From positions 1 to 64,000 of the forward strand of contig CAYTWF010000004.1 in NCBI GenBank assembly GCA_964441705.1: DNA of 64,000 bases, given 5' to 3'. How positions within the stretch are numbered: the stretch's first letter is position 1; every line of letters begins with the position of its first letter. Shown here piece by piece: positions 9,360-18,300 of the stretch. The notes beneath the pieces were generated by a model. That model was not told where the DNA came from and made no database searches. It worked only from the letters and a program-made list of their open reading frames with translations. The stretch comes from Eshraghiella sp964441705 (GTDB lineage Bacteria; Bacillota; Clostridia; Lachnospirales; Lachnospiraceae). A program made the translations under genes and the position numbers.

Positions 9360-10523
9360 TTATTTCCTAAGATTACCTATAAAATGCTCAAGTCTTTCCA
9401 TTGCAATCTTAAGGTTCTTAAGTGATGTTGCATATGACATTCGTACAAAACCTTCTCCGCATTCTCCGAATGCTGTACCAGGAACAACTGCAACACGTTC
9501 CTCCTGCAAAAATCTGGTGGCAAATTCATCTGACGTCAATCCAAATTCAGCAATATTAGGGAAGATATAAAATGCGCCATATGGTTCAAAGCATTTAATT
9601 CCCATTGCCCTTAATCTGGTCATCATAAAATTACGTCTCTGGTTGTATTCAACCACCATCTCGTGAACCTCATCATCACAGTTCTTCATAGCTTCAACTG
9701 CCGCATACTGACTGTTAACAGGGGCACACATAATTGCAAACTGATGTATTTTAAGCATCTGTTTAAGTATCAGGGCTGGTCCACATGCATATCCAAGTCT
9801 CCATCCAGTCATTGCAAATGCTTTGGAAAAGCCATTAATGACAATTGTTCTGTCTCTCATTCCCGGAAGCGATGCTATGGAACAATGTCCATCCTTGTAG
9901 GAAAGCTCTGAATATATCTCATCTGAAATAACAAAGATATCCTTCTCAATAATTACATCTGCTATTGCTTCCATCTCTTCTCTTGTCATTATGGCACCAG
10001 TTGGATTATTCGGATATGGAAAAACAAGTATTTTGGTCTTCGGTGTTATAGCTGCCAGCAGCTCTTCCCTGGTAATCTTAAACTCGTTCTCTTCCTTAAG
10101 CTCCATGATAACAGGAACTGCATCTGCCAAAACAGCACAGGGAAGGTAAGATACATAGCTTGGCTGTGGAATAATTACCTCCTCACCTGGATTAAGCATC
10201 GCTCTAAAGGCAAGGTCAATTGCCTCACTTCCACCAACTGTAACAATGGTCTCAGAATCTGCATTATAGCTTAAACCATACCTCCTGTTAAGATAATTGC
10301 AAATCTCACTTCTCAGTGGCTTAAGACCTGCATTGCTTGAATAATGGGTTCTGCCCTTTTCAAGTGAATATATACCCTCTTCTCTAATCTTCCAAGGGGT
10401 ATCAAAATCCGGCTCGCCAACACCAAGTGATATGGCGTCCTTCATCTCACTGACTATATCAAAAAACTTTCTTATCCCGGAAGGCTGGATTGTTGTTATC
10501 TTATCTGATAATGGATTTCTCAT
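9360..10523 (-). CDS. PLP-dependent aminotransferase, class I/II (aspartate/aromatic-type)
   Basis: Fold-type I aminotransferase of 387 residues. The PLP-anchoring lysine lies in NGFSKAFAMTGWRLGY, and the cofactor-binding segments FPYPNNPTGAIM and VISDEIYSEL are intact, as is the substrate-carboxylate Arg region near the C-terminus (GFVRMSYA). Substrate cannot be decided: PatA-like, aromatic or alanine aminotransferases share this signature. Its start overlaps the stop of the upstream Lrp-type regulator by 4 bases (ATGA), so the two are translationally coupled. This suggests an amino-acid-responsive role. Confidence 0.9.
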   Translation of the reverse strand: MRNPLSDKITTIQPSGIRKFFDIVSEMKDAISLGVGEPDFDTPWKIREEGIYSLEKGRTHYSSNAGLKPLRSEICNYLNRRYGLSYNADSETIVTVGGSEAIDLAFRAMLNPGEEVIIPQPSYVSYLPCAVLADAVPVIMELKEENEFKITREELLAAITPKTKILVFPYPNNPTGAIMTREEMEAIADVIIEKDIFVISDEIYSELSYKDGHCSIASLPGMRDRTIVINGFSKAFAMTGWRLGYACGPALILKQMLKIHQFAIMCAPVNSQYAAVEAMKNCDDEVHEMVVEYNQRRNFMMTRLRAMGIKCFEPYGAFYIFPNIAEFGLTSDEFATRFLQEERVAVVPGTAFGECGEGFVRMSYATSLKNLKIAMERLEHFIGNLRK

Positions 10524-11002
10524 GGTGTAATCAGCATCCTTTCGTCTTCCTCAACTGTATCAAGAACGGTTCCATGGTCCTTATACTTCTTGAGAACAAA
10601 ATGTGTTGATGTACTAAGGACTGACTCAAGTGGTGCAAGCTTATCTGATACAAAAAGTGCAACCTCCTTCATCGTCTTCTCTTCTATTATTACGGTAAAA
10701 TCAAAGCCGCCTGACATAAGATAGAGAGCATGTACCTCATTATAGTTATATATCCGCTCTGCTATTGCATCAAAGCCTATTCCACGCTGTGGAGTAACCT
10801 TAACCTCTATAAGTGCCGTAACCTTTTCAACACCGGTCTTATCCCAGTTAATAAGTGTATGGTATCCGCAGATAATGTGTTCCTTCTCCATATCTGCTAT
10901 CTCATTGGCAACATCAATCTCATTAACACCTAAAAGTGCTGCCAGATCTGCTATATCTATTCTGCTGTTTTTTTCCAAAACTGCAAGTATTGCTTCTCTC
11001 AT
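10520..11002 (-). CDS. Lrp/AsnC-family transcriptional regulator
   Basis: The 160-residue protein has an N-terminal winged helix-turn-helix (about 5-50, RIDIADLAALLGVNEIDVAN) and a C-terminal RAM ligand-binding domain (about 65-140) with the typical YLMSGGFDFTVIIE stretch. Lrp/AsnC proteins bind amino acids and act locally or globally. Here it overlaps the aminotransferase gene by 4 bases and probably regulates this set. A PurM-like gene lies 17 bases upstream in the same direction. Confidence 0.92.
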   Translation of the reverse strand: MREAILAVLEKNSRIDIADLAALLGVNEIDVANEIADMEKEHIICGYHTLINWDKTGVEKVTALIEVKVTPQRGIGFDAIAERIYNYNEVHALYLMSGGFDFTVIIEEKTMKEVALFVSDKLAPLESVLSTSTHFVLKKYKDHGTVLDTVEEDERMLITP

Positions 11003-11019
11003 AATTTCCTCCTGAAATG

Positions 11020-11955
11020 CTAATTTTTATCAAGATATCTAATCTCATCTTCATTGCGGATTATTTTATCATTATTACCTGTAAGATGTCCGATTACACA
11101 GGCGGCAATTCCCTCCTGCTGTAAAGCCTTCATAAGCTCACTGCTGTTATCTGTAATCATTAACAGACTTCCTGCTGACTTCATCTTATATGGATTAAGA
11201 TTAAAATAATCGCTAATCTCTATAGTCTCCTGTCTGACCGGTATAGCCTTAAGCTCAATTTCAAAGCCCTTATGTGAACCCTCTGAAAGCTCCCACAATG
11301 CTCTGAATATACCTCCATCAGATACATCATGCATGGCTTTTACACCATGCCTAACCGCGACTGCAGCCTCTGCTTCAACAGTAAGAAAGCCGGCAAAATT
11401 CATGGCAGGAGCAATATATTCCTGGGAGAATCTCTCATTAAGCTTATTAATTCTGTCATGATTATCTAACAGCAAAGCCGTCTCCTCCAGTCCAATCCAC
11501 TTAGACATAACAATATCCATTCCAGCCTGTACATCCCTTATTGAAAGAACCGCCCCGCTGCGCTGTCCGATTGCTGTTATAGTTACACAGCTATGGTCAA
11601 GTCCCATGCATTCCTGAGTATGTCCCCCAGCCAAAAAGGTTCCGCAATTATCACATGCCTTCATCACAAGTCTTGTAAGAGTCTTAAGCTCAGTCTCCTC
11701 ATAGCCCTGTCTCAATAAAAAAGAAGCTTCTATTCCAAGGAGCTTTCCACCTGCTGCCCATATATTATTGGCAGCCTTATATACTGCAGCCATAACTGAC
11801 ACAGCTTCACTGTCAAGTCCTACTGCCACTGAACTGAGAATATTACAGCCCTCTGTCTGAAATACGGCTGCATCAGTCCCGGTTCTTGGGCCACGCTGAA
11901 TCAGATTGACCACGCTTCTTTTTAATACTGTATCTGTTACTTTACTGCCAAACAT
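11020..11955 (-). CDS. AIR synthase (PurM/HypE superfamily) related protein
   Basis: The 311-residue protein is related to the PurM/HypE/ThiL ATP-binding superfamily. It has an N-terminal dimerising half (about 30-150, including FLAGGHTQECMG) and a C-terminal half with HDVSDGGIFRALWEL near residue 210, which is the conserved ATP-binding signature of the second domain. It lacks features that would make it a true PurM (it sits in no purine operon) or HypE (no C-terminal cysteine). The substrate is therefore unknown. It probably heads the transcript with the Lrp regulator and aminotransferase. Confidence 0.75.
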   Translation of the reverse strand: MFGSKVTDTVLKRSVVNLIQRGPRTGTDAAVFQTEGCNILSSVAVGLDSEAVSVMAAVYKAANNIWAAGGKLLGIEASFLLRQGYEETELKTLTRLVMKACDNCGTFLAGGHTQECMGLDHSCVTITAIGQRSGAVLSIRDVQAGMDIVMSKWIGLEETALLLDNHDRINKLNERFSQEYIAPAMNFAGFLTVEAEAAVAVRHGVKAMHDVSDGGIFRALWELSEGSHKGFEIELKAIPVRQETIEISDYFNLNPYKMKSAGSLLMITDNSSELMKALQQEGIAACVIGHLTGNNDKIIRNEDEIRYLDKN

Positions 11956-12021
11956 GTATCAATGCTTCTCTTTCAAGTTGTTTTTAATATTTTACCATAA
12001 GATTAACAATATTCCAACCAT

Positions 12022-12043
12022 AAAAACAAGGCATACTTGCCTT
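12022..12043 (-). terminator. Rho-independent terminator of the 33-residue membrane peptide gene
   Basis: On the minus strand AAGGCA-AGTA-TGCCTT is followed by GTTTTTAT, directly downstream of the small ORF that ends at 12065. The stem is short but the U-run and position fit. Confidence 0.6.
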
Positions 12044-12064
12044 TATTGTTCAAAAAATGTATAT

Positions 12065-12166
12065 TTATAGCATAGCTGTAATTGCAAGTGGAATAACCAT
12101 CGCGAGTACCAGTATTACAACAATTACGATTGTTATCACACGCATTGCTTTTTTATTATTGAACAT
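12065..12166 (-). CDS. 33-residue single-span membrane protein
   Basis: A short reading frame encodes MFNNKKAMR, a hydrophobic helix of about 20 residues (VITIVIVVILVLAMVIPLAI) and a TAML end. Support for being real: AGAAAGGAT lies 7 bases before the ATG, a hairpin terminator lies 22 bases after the stop, and the composition is typical of small conserved Firmicutes membrane proteins with a lysine-rich cytoplasmic head. It resembles small proteins annotated as DUF4044-like, but I cannot confirm the family without a search. It is divergent from the 12200 gene, with 33 bases between the starts. Function unknown. Confidence 0.7.
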   Translation of the reverse strand: MFNNKKAMRVITIVIVVILVLAMVIPLAITAML

Positions 12167-12199
12167 AGCATTTATCCTTTCTGAAAATGAGGTTATTAT

Positions 12200-12823
12200 A
12201 TGAATAATTTTGGTCCTGTAATTCTATTCTGCACTATTATCATAGGCTTTGTTGTCTTCTATGAACGTAAGAAGTCTGCCCGTATTCATAATGAATCTGA
12301 TGAGGAATTCTGGAAGAGAGAGGCTCACGCCAACAACGTCCGTAAAAAGGACCTGGCGTTTCTTAACTATATTATCATTCCAATTGATTCTCTTCCCCTT
12401 AGTGGTTCAACAGATGAAGAGGTAAAGGGATATCAGCAAACAATACAAATCCTTGCCTCCAAGCGTATACTTAACCTGTCCGGTGTCAGCAATACCGACC
12501 TTAAGCTGGAATATGGAGCCGCAAACCTTACTCTTTTAACCGAATATGACAACAATTATATCATACTTGTTAACACAATTGCAAAGCTGGGAGCACGTCT
12601 TTTGGAAATTGGACAGTCCACTGATGCAATAACAATATTAAAATACGGAATATCAATTGGCAGCGACGTCAGCCGCAATTATTACCTTCTGGCAGATGAA
12701 TACCGCAAAATGAACCGCCCTGATGATATAGACCAGCTTATTGAGACTGCCGGCCGTCTGGATTCAATTATGAAGCCTGCAATTATTAAAAAGCTTAACG
12801 AAATCCGGGGCTTCTGCGATTAG
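12200..12823 (+). CDS. Membrane-anchored hypothetical protein, possible TPR-like domain
   Basis: Not assigned to a named family. The 207-residue protein begins with one transmembrane helix (about residues 5-22, then YERKKSARI on the cytoplasmic side). A mostly helical soluble region follows. Its last third (ITILKYGISIGSDVSRNYYLLADEYRKM) resembles tetratricopeptide-type helical hairpins. GAGGTTATTAT precedes the ATG. It is monocistronic between the divergent small membrane gene and a convergent exonuclease gene that it overlaps by 4 bases. It might be a scaffold protein at the membrane, but no function can be claimed. Confidence 0.7.
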   Translation: MNNFGPVILFCTIIIGFVVFYERKKSARIHNESDEEFWKREAHANNVRKKDLAFLNYIIIPIDSLPLSGSTDEEVKGYQQTIQILASKRILNLSGVSNTDLKLEYGAANLTLLTEYDNNYIILVNTIAKLGARLLEIGQSTDAITILKYGISIGSDVSRNYYLLADEYRKMNRPDDIDQLIETAGRLDSIMKPAIIKKLNEIRGFCD

Positions 12824-13521
12824 CGCCGTCTGTCGATTCCATATACCGAAAGAATATTATCGATTTCCCTTGAGGCCTGGCTTTTTGTCAGGTCTTCTGT
12901 TTTTTTATCGTAATTAATGTGATATTTTTTAATAAGGCTTTCAAGAAAAGCCTTCTGTTTCCAGGTAATAGGCTCCTGCTTTGGCAGCTTATAGGAAAGT
13001 GGAAATACGTCCTTATCTGAATCTGATATTTCACACAGCTTACTGTAAATAAGTGCTGCACTCTGGGCATCAGCCAACGCTCTGTGGTGAATAGTGGTTA
13101 TTTCAAAATATCTGCACAGATACTCCAGACTCCTGCTATGTATATCAGGAAGTGCTCTTCTGGCAAGCTTATGAGTATCAATTCCCATTCGCTCATATTC
13201 CATGCCCGACTTGATTGCTGCTGCCTTTAAAAAACTGTAGTCAAAGGAAATGTTATGTCCAAGAAGTATATAATCTCTGGTAAATTCAACAATTTCTCCA
13301 ATTACCTCATTTATACCGGGCGCTGACTCAACCATGGAATCATCAATTCCAGTTATCTGGGTTATACGGCTGCTTATGGGGATTCCGGGATTAACCATAG
13401 TCTCATAATGCTCTGTCTCAATTCCATTGACTATCTTAATTGCCCCAATTTCTATTATTCTGTCATTAACTGGACTAAGACCTGTAGTCTCCAGGTCGAT
13501 TGCTACATAGGTTCCGGTCAT
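12820..13521 (-). CDS. DnaQ-like 3'-5' exonuclease (PolC-type epsilon domain)
   Basis: DEDD-superfamily exonuclease of 233 residues. Exo I (YVAIDLETTGLSP), Exo II (GHNISFDYSFL) and Exo III (HRALADAQSA, the His-x4-Asp of DEDDh) are all present at about residues 4-15, 90-100 and 150-160. A C-terminal extension of about 60 residues (TWKQKAFLESLIKKYH) is unassigned. The ATG at 13521 is chosen because it overlaps the nth stop as ATGA, with AGGAAA just before it, giving translational coupling. An upstream in-frame start at 13542 would lie inside nth. Stand-alone epsilon-like exonucleases act in DNA repair or RNA processing. Confidence 0.88.
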   Translation of the reverse strand: MTGTYVAIDLETTGLSPVNDRIIEIGAIKIVNGIETEHYETMVNPGIPISSRITQITGIDDSMVESAPGINEVIGEIVEFTRDYILLGHNISFDYSFLKAAAIKSGMEYERMGIDTHKLARRALPDIHSRSLEYLCRYFEITTIHHRALADAQSAALIYSKLCEISDSDKDVFPLSYKLPKQEPITWKQKAFLESLIKKYHINYDKKTEDLTKSQASREIDNILSVYGIDRRR

Positions 13522-14153
13522 TTTCCTGCTCCTGTTCTGCACAAATCTCTCATAAAGCAGCTGTCACACTGAGGATTTCTTGCAAAGCAAATGGTTCTTC
13601 CCAGCCTGATTATTTGTATATTATATAATATCCAATGGTCCTTTGGAATTATCTTATATAAATCCATCTCTATTTTAACAGGGTCCTCCTCTTTGGTAAG
13701 TCCCAATTTATTAGAGATTCTTTTTACGTGAGTATCAACTACTATACTTGGTATATGATATATATTACCACGAATCACATTCGCTGTTTTCCTCCCCACA
13801 CCGCTAAGTGCAGTAAGGCTTTCTATGTCAGATGGAACCTCCCCGCCATGTCTTTCTAAAAGCTCTCCGGCACAGGCCTTAATATTTCTGGCCTTGTTAT
13901 GATAAAAGCCGGTCTGCCTGACATCCTCTTCAAGCTCCTTAATATCTGCGTCTGCAAAGTCCTGAAGACAGGTATACTTTTTAAACAGCTTCTCTGTAAC
14001 AATATTGACTCTTGCGTCAGTACACTGCGCACTGAGTATTGTTGCAAAAAGAAGCTGCCATGCACTGTCATGATTGAGATAACAGGTAAGCTCAGTTGTA
14101 TAATTTTCATCAAGACGCTGCGTAATCAGCAGCGCCCGTTCTTTTCTTGTCAT
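13518..14153 (-). CDS. nth: Endonuclease III (DNA glycosylase/AP lyase)
   Basis: The 211-residue protein excises oxidised pyrimidines and cleaves the abasic site in base-excision repair. The helix-hairpin-helix carries the catalytic Lys in LSGVGRKTANVIRG and the catalytic Asp in VVDTHVKRISNKLGL. The C-terminal [4Fe-4S] loop is intact as C-x6-C-x2-C-x5-C (CFARNPQCDSCFMRDLC). Length is normal. The gene overlaps the downstream exonuclease gene by 4 bases, so a repair mini-operon is likely. Confidence 0.96.
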   Translation of the reverse strand: MTRKERALLITQRLDENYTTELTCYLNHDSAWQLLFATILSAQCTDARVNIVTEKLFKKYTCLQDFADADIKELEEDVRQTGFYHNKARNIKACAGELLERHGGEVPSDIESLTALSGVGRKTANVIRGNIYHIPSIVVDTHVKRISNKLGLTKEEDPVKIEMDLYKIIPKDHWILYNIQIIRLGRTICFARNPQCDSCFMRDLCRTGAGK

Positions 14154-14213
14154 AAGGTCACCTCTTAAGGCGAAGTTTACCTTATTTCGTAATATTTATC
14201 AATAGAGATTACA

Positions 14214-15338
14214 TCATTTAGAGCGTTTAATTATTAACGCCGTTATAAAGGCCTGAATAGGAACTGTTAATATTACGCCAATAGTTCCGCAAAGACCACT
14301 TAGAATGTCGATAATTATGGAATTATATCCCATAATCTGAAGATATGGCATTTCATAAGAATAAATTGTAAGAAAAACTCCTGTTGCCATTCCGGCATAA
14401 GCCAGAATAAGTGTATTTGACATGGTGCCCATCATATCATGGCCCACATGTATTCCTGACATAAATAATTCTTTTGCAGTAAGTCCCGCTGCCTTTTCGT
14501 GTATCTCATGCATTGCTGCCACCATGGATACGCTTACATCCATTACTGCTCCAAGAGATGATATAAGTATGCCTGCATACAGAATATTTTTCACCTTAAG
14601 TCTGGTGCTGTTGGCAATATATACCATTGATTCCACATCATCCTGATTATAGCCTGTAAGCTTGGATGCATTGCCAATTATCATTGCAAGAACTCCCGAA
14701 ACCAGTATTCCAAGCGTTGTTCCAATAATTGCACATAAGGTTTTCTGGGACCAGCCATTCAATATATATATGGAAGCTGTAAGAATCACGATTGCAGTAA
14801 ATACCGCTGCTATTATTCCATTCATTCCTGCGTATTGAAGAGGTATGTACATACAGATAATACACACAAAGGTAAACACAAGGGCATACAGTGCTGCTGC
14901 ACCCTTTTTACCGCCAATTAGTATAAGACATACTGCAAAAATACCCAGCAGCACATATATCATCATTGTACGGTCATAATTGTATACGGAGCCACCCAGC
15001 TCTCCAGTGTCTGTTTCGTTAAGCAGAGCAATAACCTTGGTTCCTTCTACACAAAAGGCTCCCCTTTGATATGTATTGGAATTACTAAGCTCACAGCTTT
15101 GTCCCTTATACCTGCCGCTGGTAATTTTTACTATTACCCTCTGAGTTCCCATATATGGCTGACCCTGTGAATTGTCCTCAGTTACTTCAATAACTTTGGC
15201 CTTTGCATATACATTGTTATTATCTGCCTTAATTGCTGCTCTTTTAATCGTAGAACTTCCGATGATGATTCCTGCAAGAATCACCATCGGAAGTATTATA
15301 CGGAGCATACGTTTTATAATTGTATTCCGCTTTTCCAT
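14214..15338 (-). CDS. YibE/F family membrane protein
   Basis: Polytopic membrane protein of 374 residues. There is one N-terminal membrane segment (about 12-32), an extracytoplasmic beta-rich region (about 40-125), and then about seven hydrophobic segments to the C-terminus. The region DVSVSMVAAMHEIHEKAAGL and the following GHDMMGTMSNTLILAY are typical of YibE/F proteins. Molecular function is not established for this family. The start at 15338 is preferred over an in-frame upstream codon at 15398 because GAGGTTTAAA precedes it and it lies 1 base after the stop of the surface phosphoesterase gene. The two genes are thus probably co-transcribed. Confidence 0.88.
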   Translation of the reverse strand: MEKRNTIIKRMLRIILPMVILAGIIIGSSTIKRAAIKADNNNVYAKAKVIEVTEDNSQGQPYMGTQRVIVKITSGRYKGQSCELSNSNTYQRGAFCVEGTKVIALLNETDTGELGGSVYNYDRTMMIYVLLGIFAVCLILIGGKKGAAALYALVFTFVCIICMYIPLQYAGMNGIIAAVFTAIVILTASIYILNGWSQKTLCAIIGTTLGILVSGVLAMIIGNASKLTGYNQDDVESMVYIANSTRLKVKNILYAGILISSLGAVMDVSVSMVAAMHEIHEKAAGLTAKELFMSGIHVGHDMMGTMSNTLILAYAGMATGVFLTIYSYEMPYLQIMGYNSIIIDILSGLCGTIGVILTVPIQAFITALIIKRSK

Positions 15339-15339
15339 T

Positions 15340-18300
15340 TTAAACCTCTTTATTTCTGCGTCTGCAGCCTGCTCCGGCGGCCATACCTGCTGCCCCAAGC
15401 AATACTAATATCCACCACATACGGTTATTATCACCTGTTGCAATATCAAGCTTGTCACCTGCTGCTGGTTTGTCTGCAGGTGGGTTAGTGGCATTCTGTC
15501 CTGAGCCTGCTGACTTTGTTGTAAACGTATTTAAACCTGTCTTAACATAGCCTGTTTCTGAATTGGTAACTACTGCATACCAGGTATATTCTGTATCTGC
15601 TGTAAGCTTGTCTAGATTAATGGTTATTTTGTCAAGACCTCTGGTCTTATCAGTACCTGCCGTTCCAAGTACCTCGCCTCTGCTTATGTATGCCGAAAAG
15701 CTGTCTGCCAGAATGCTCTGCTCATCTGTTGTAAAATCAACATCCAGAATCATTGCATCTATTCCTGTTCCGCTTGCTCCCTCAACATTAAGCACCTCTA
15801 CCTCAGTATCATAATAATTATAATCCTCAAAATATGGTGAATATGAATTCATATAAATCTTGTTGTCATCCAGGTCAAAGTACAGCATTTTAACATACTC
15901 ACTTCCGCCCTCAAAGCCTGACTGATAATCTGTACATATCTGGTATACCGTTCTGTCATTAATACCATCGTTGTTATCATCAAACATTGCCGTCTCATAT
16001 GATGAACCATGGTAATGTCCATTCAGTACCGCGAATACATTAGGATTTTTGGCTACAACATTTTCCTGAACCATTTTTCCAAAATAATCAAGATATGTAT
16101 TGTCACTTTCTTTTACATTGGTATATGTATGGAAGCAAAGGATTGCCTTTCTGTCACTGTATCTTGCAAGGACCTCGTTCATCCAGTCCAGCTCATTCTG
16201 ACCAATATCCCAGCTCATATATACGATAATGAAATCCTGTCCGTTTTCACTGATAAGGTCATAATGTCCAAGATTGTTCTTATAGCTCTCACCATAGGTA
16301 TCCTGTAAAGTAAAACGGTCCTCTCCAAAATATGTGGTGTATGAATCATACTCCTCTGAACCGCCTGCAACGTCGTGGTTACCTGCCAGAACACCATAAG
16401 GAATACCAGATTCATCCAATATTGTCATTGCTTCATCAGCGTTTTCCCATTCATACATCATATCGTAATCATCTACGATATCTCCAGTATGAATAATATA
16501 CTTGATTCCAAGCTCTTCTGCATTGTCAACAATCCAGTTATTCATATTGAGGAAATGATACTGGAACTCCTCTGCATAATACTGTGTATCAGTCTCCCAT
16601 GCAAAAGCAAAGTCATAATCCTCCGGAACTGATGCTCCATCCCAGTTATCATTAACATTAACCACTCCGTCAGTTGCTGTATCCGTATCCGGAAGTGCTG
16701 AATCTGCTGTACACTGTACAATAATGGTTGCTTTACCATCTGCCACGTGCTCTGCTGCCTTAAAGGAGGCTTCCTTAATTGAGCCATTCTCATCAGCTGT
16801 TGCAACTGTATCCCAGCTTCCATCCACGGTATTAAGTACATACATTGTACTTGCATGTGTGCTGTCTGCATTAGAGGCCGTTCCGTCCCAGCTTGCAATA
16901 ATTGTATCTGCAGCTTTGGTCTCACCCACATTAACAGTGTATGTTATATATGGAAGAATTCCGCTTGCAGTCTCTGTTGTTACCTTCGTTGTATCTATTG
17001 CCTCTGCCTTATAAAATGCTGCTGTGGTATCTGTTCCTGCATTAGTAAGTGACAGATAAAGTGATGCGCTGTCAGAGGTAATATCTGTTGCGCCTGCTTC
17101 ATTCACTGCAATATCAATATTACTGATTGTAAATGTTACTGTTTTCTGATTCTCATTACCTGCATTATCTTTAGTTATTACGGATAATGTATGCTCACCC
17201 TTGCCAAGCTCGTAAGCTGTTGTGGCATATGGTGCTGTTATGCTCTCTCCATCAAGGCTTACTGCTATATCTGCAACTGTGTTGCCATCTGTAATCTGTG
17301 GATTAATAGTTATATTGCCTGCAAGCTCCTGACCATCCTCAATTCCCATAACAATTTCAGGTTCTGCATTATCTACAATAAAATTAACTTCCTTTGTACT
17401 CGTTCCATTAGTTACCTTTAATACATGTGTACCGTCAGCTAACTCCTGTGTATCAAGCTCAGCGCCTACTGCTGTAACCTCTGCTGCAGGTATACTAAAG
17501 CTTACATCCATATGTGGACACCAGCCCGCTGAATCACCAATTGAATGAACAGCATCAAAGGCAAGGCTTAAATTGGTCTTATCCTTAGTATCATCTGCAT
17601 CCGGTCCAATCGCTGTAGGATAATACACATTTCCGTTAATAAGTCTCATTGCAAGCTCGGATACTGTAAAGTCCTCACGATTATCATTAGGTACCAGCAA
17701 ATCCTCAACTGTTGCGCCCTTAGAGCCTGCCCAGAAGCGGAGGGTTATATCATAAGCACCTGTTTCCTGATTATATGTAAAATAGCTGTTATCTATTTTA
17801 ATTGCCTGTCCATCAAGGGTACGATACTGCCATTTGATAATTGATGCAATAATCTCATTGTCTGTAGTTGTTACCGCATTATGGAAATAGCTGTCTCTTC
17901 CTGTAGCCTCAAAGGTAAAATATGCTCCATCCTCCATTACAGGTGTTGTGTCATATTTCACTCCATCAATATATATTTCAGAGGCTGCATTAGTTCCACC
18001 ATCATTGGCTGTAACTGTAATTGTACCGCTTACCTCTTCATTTTCACTGATATTGGTACGAATACCATCAACGTCATTAAGCTTGTCAATCTGAATGGTA
18101 TACATTTCAGTTAATGAGCTGCGGTATCTGTTATCAGCACTTACGTAGAATTCTACATAATCATGTGAGAAAAGCTGGTCTGCCGGTATTTTTACCTCGT
18201 ACAGATTAGGCACTCTTCTTGTTGCCTCTGTGGAGCTGTACCAGCTTCCTTCGCCATCAAAACGATAATAGGTGGTGATTCCTGTTCTTGGTAATCCTGC

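Noticed and set aside
14160..14213. Terminator between the YibE/F and nth genes
   Set aside because: Only a weak AAGG/CCTT stem without a T-run is present.
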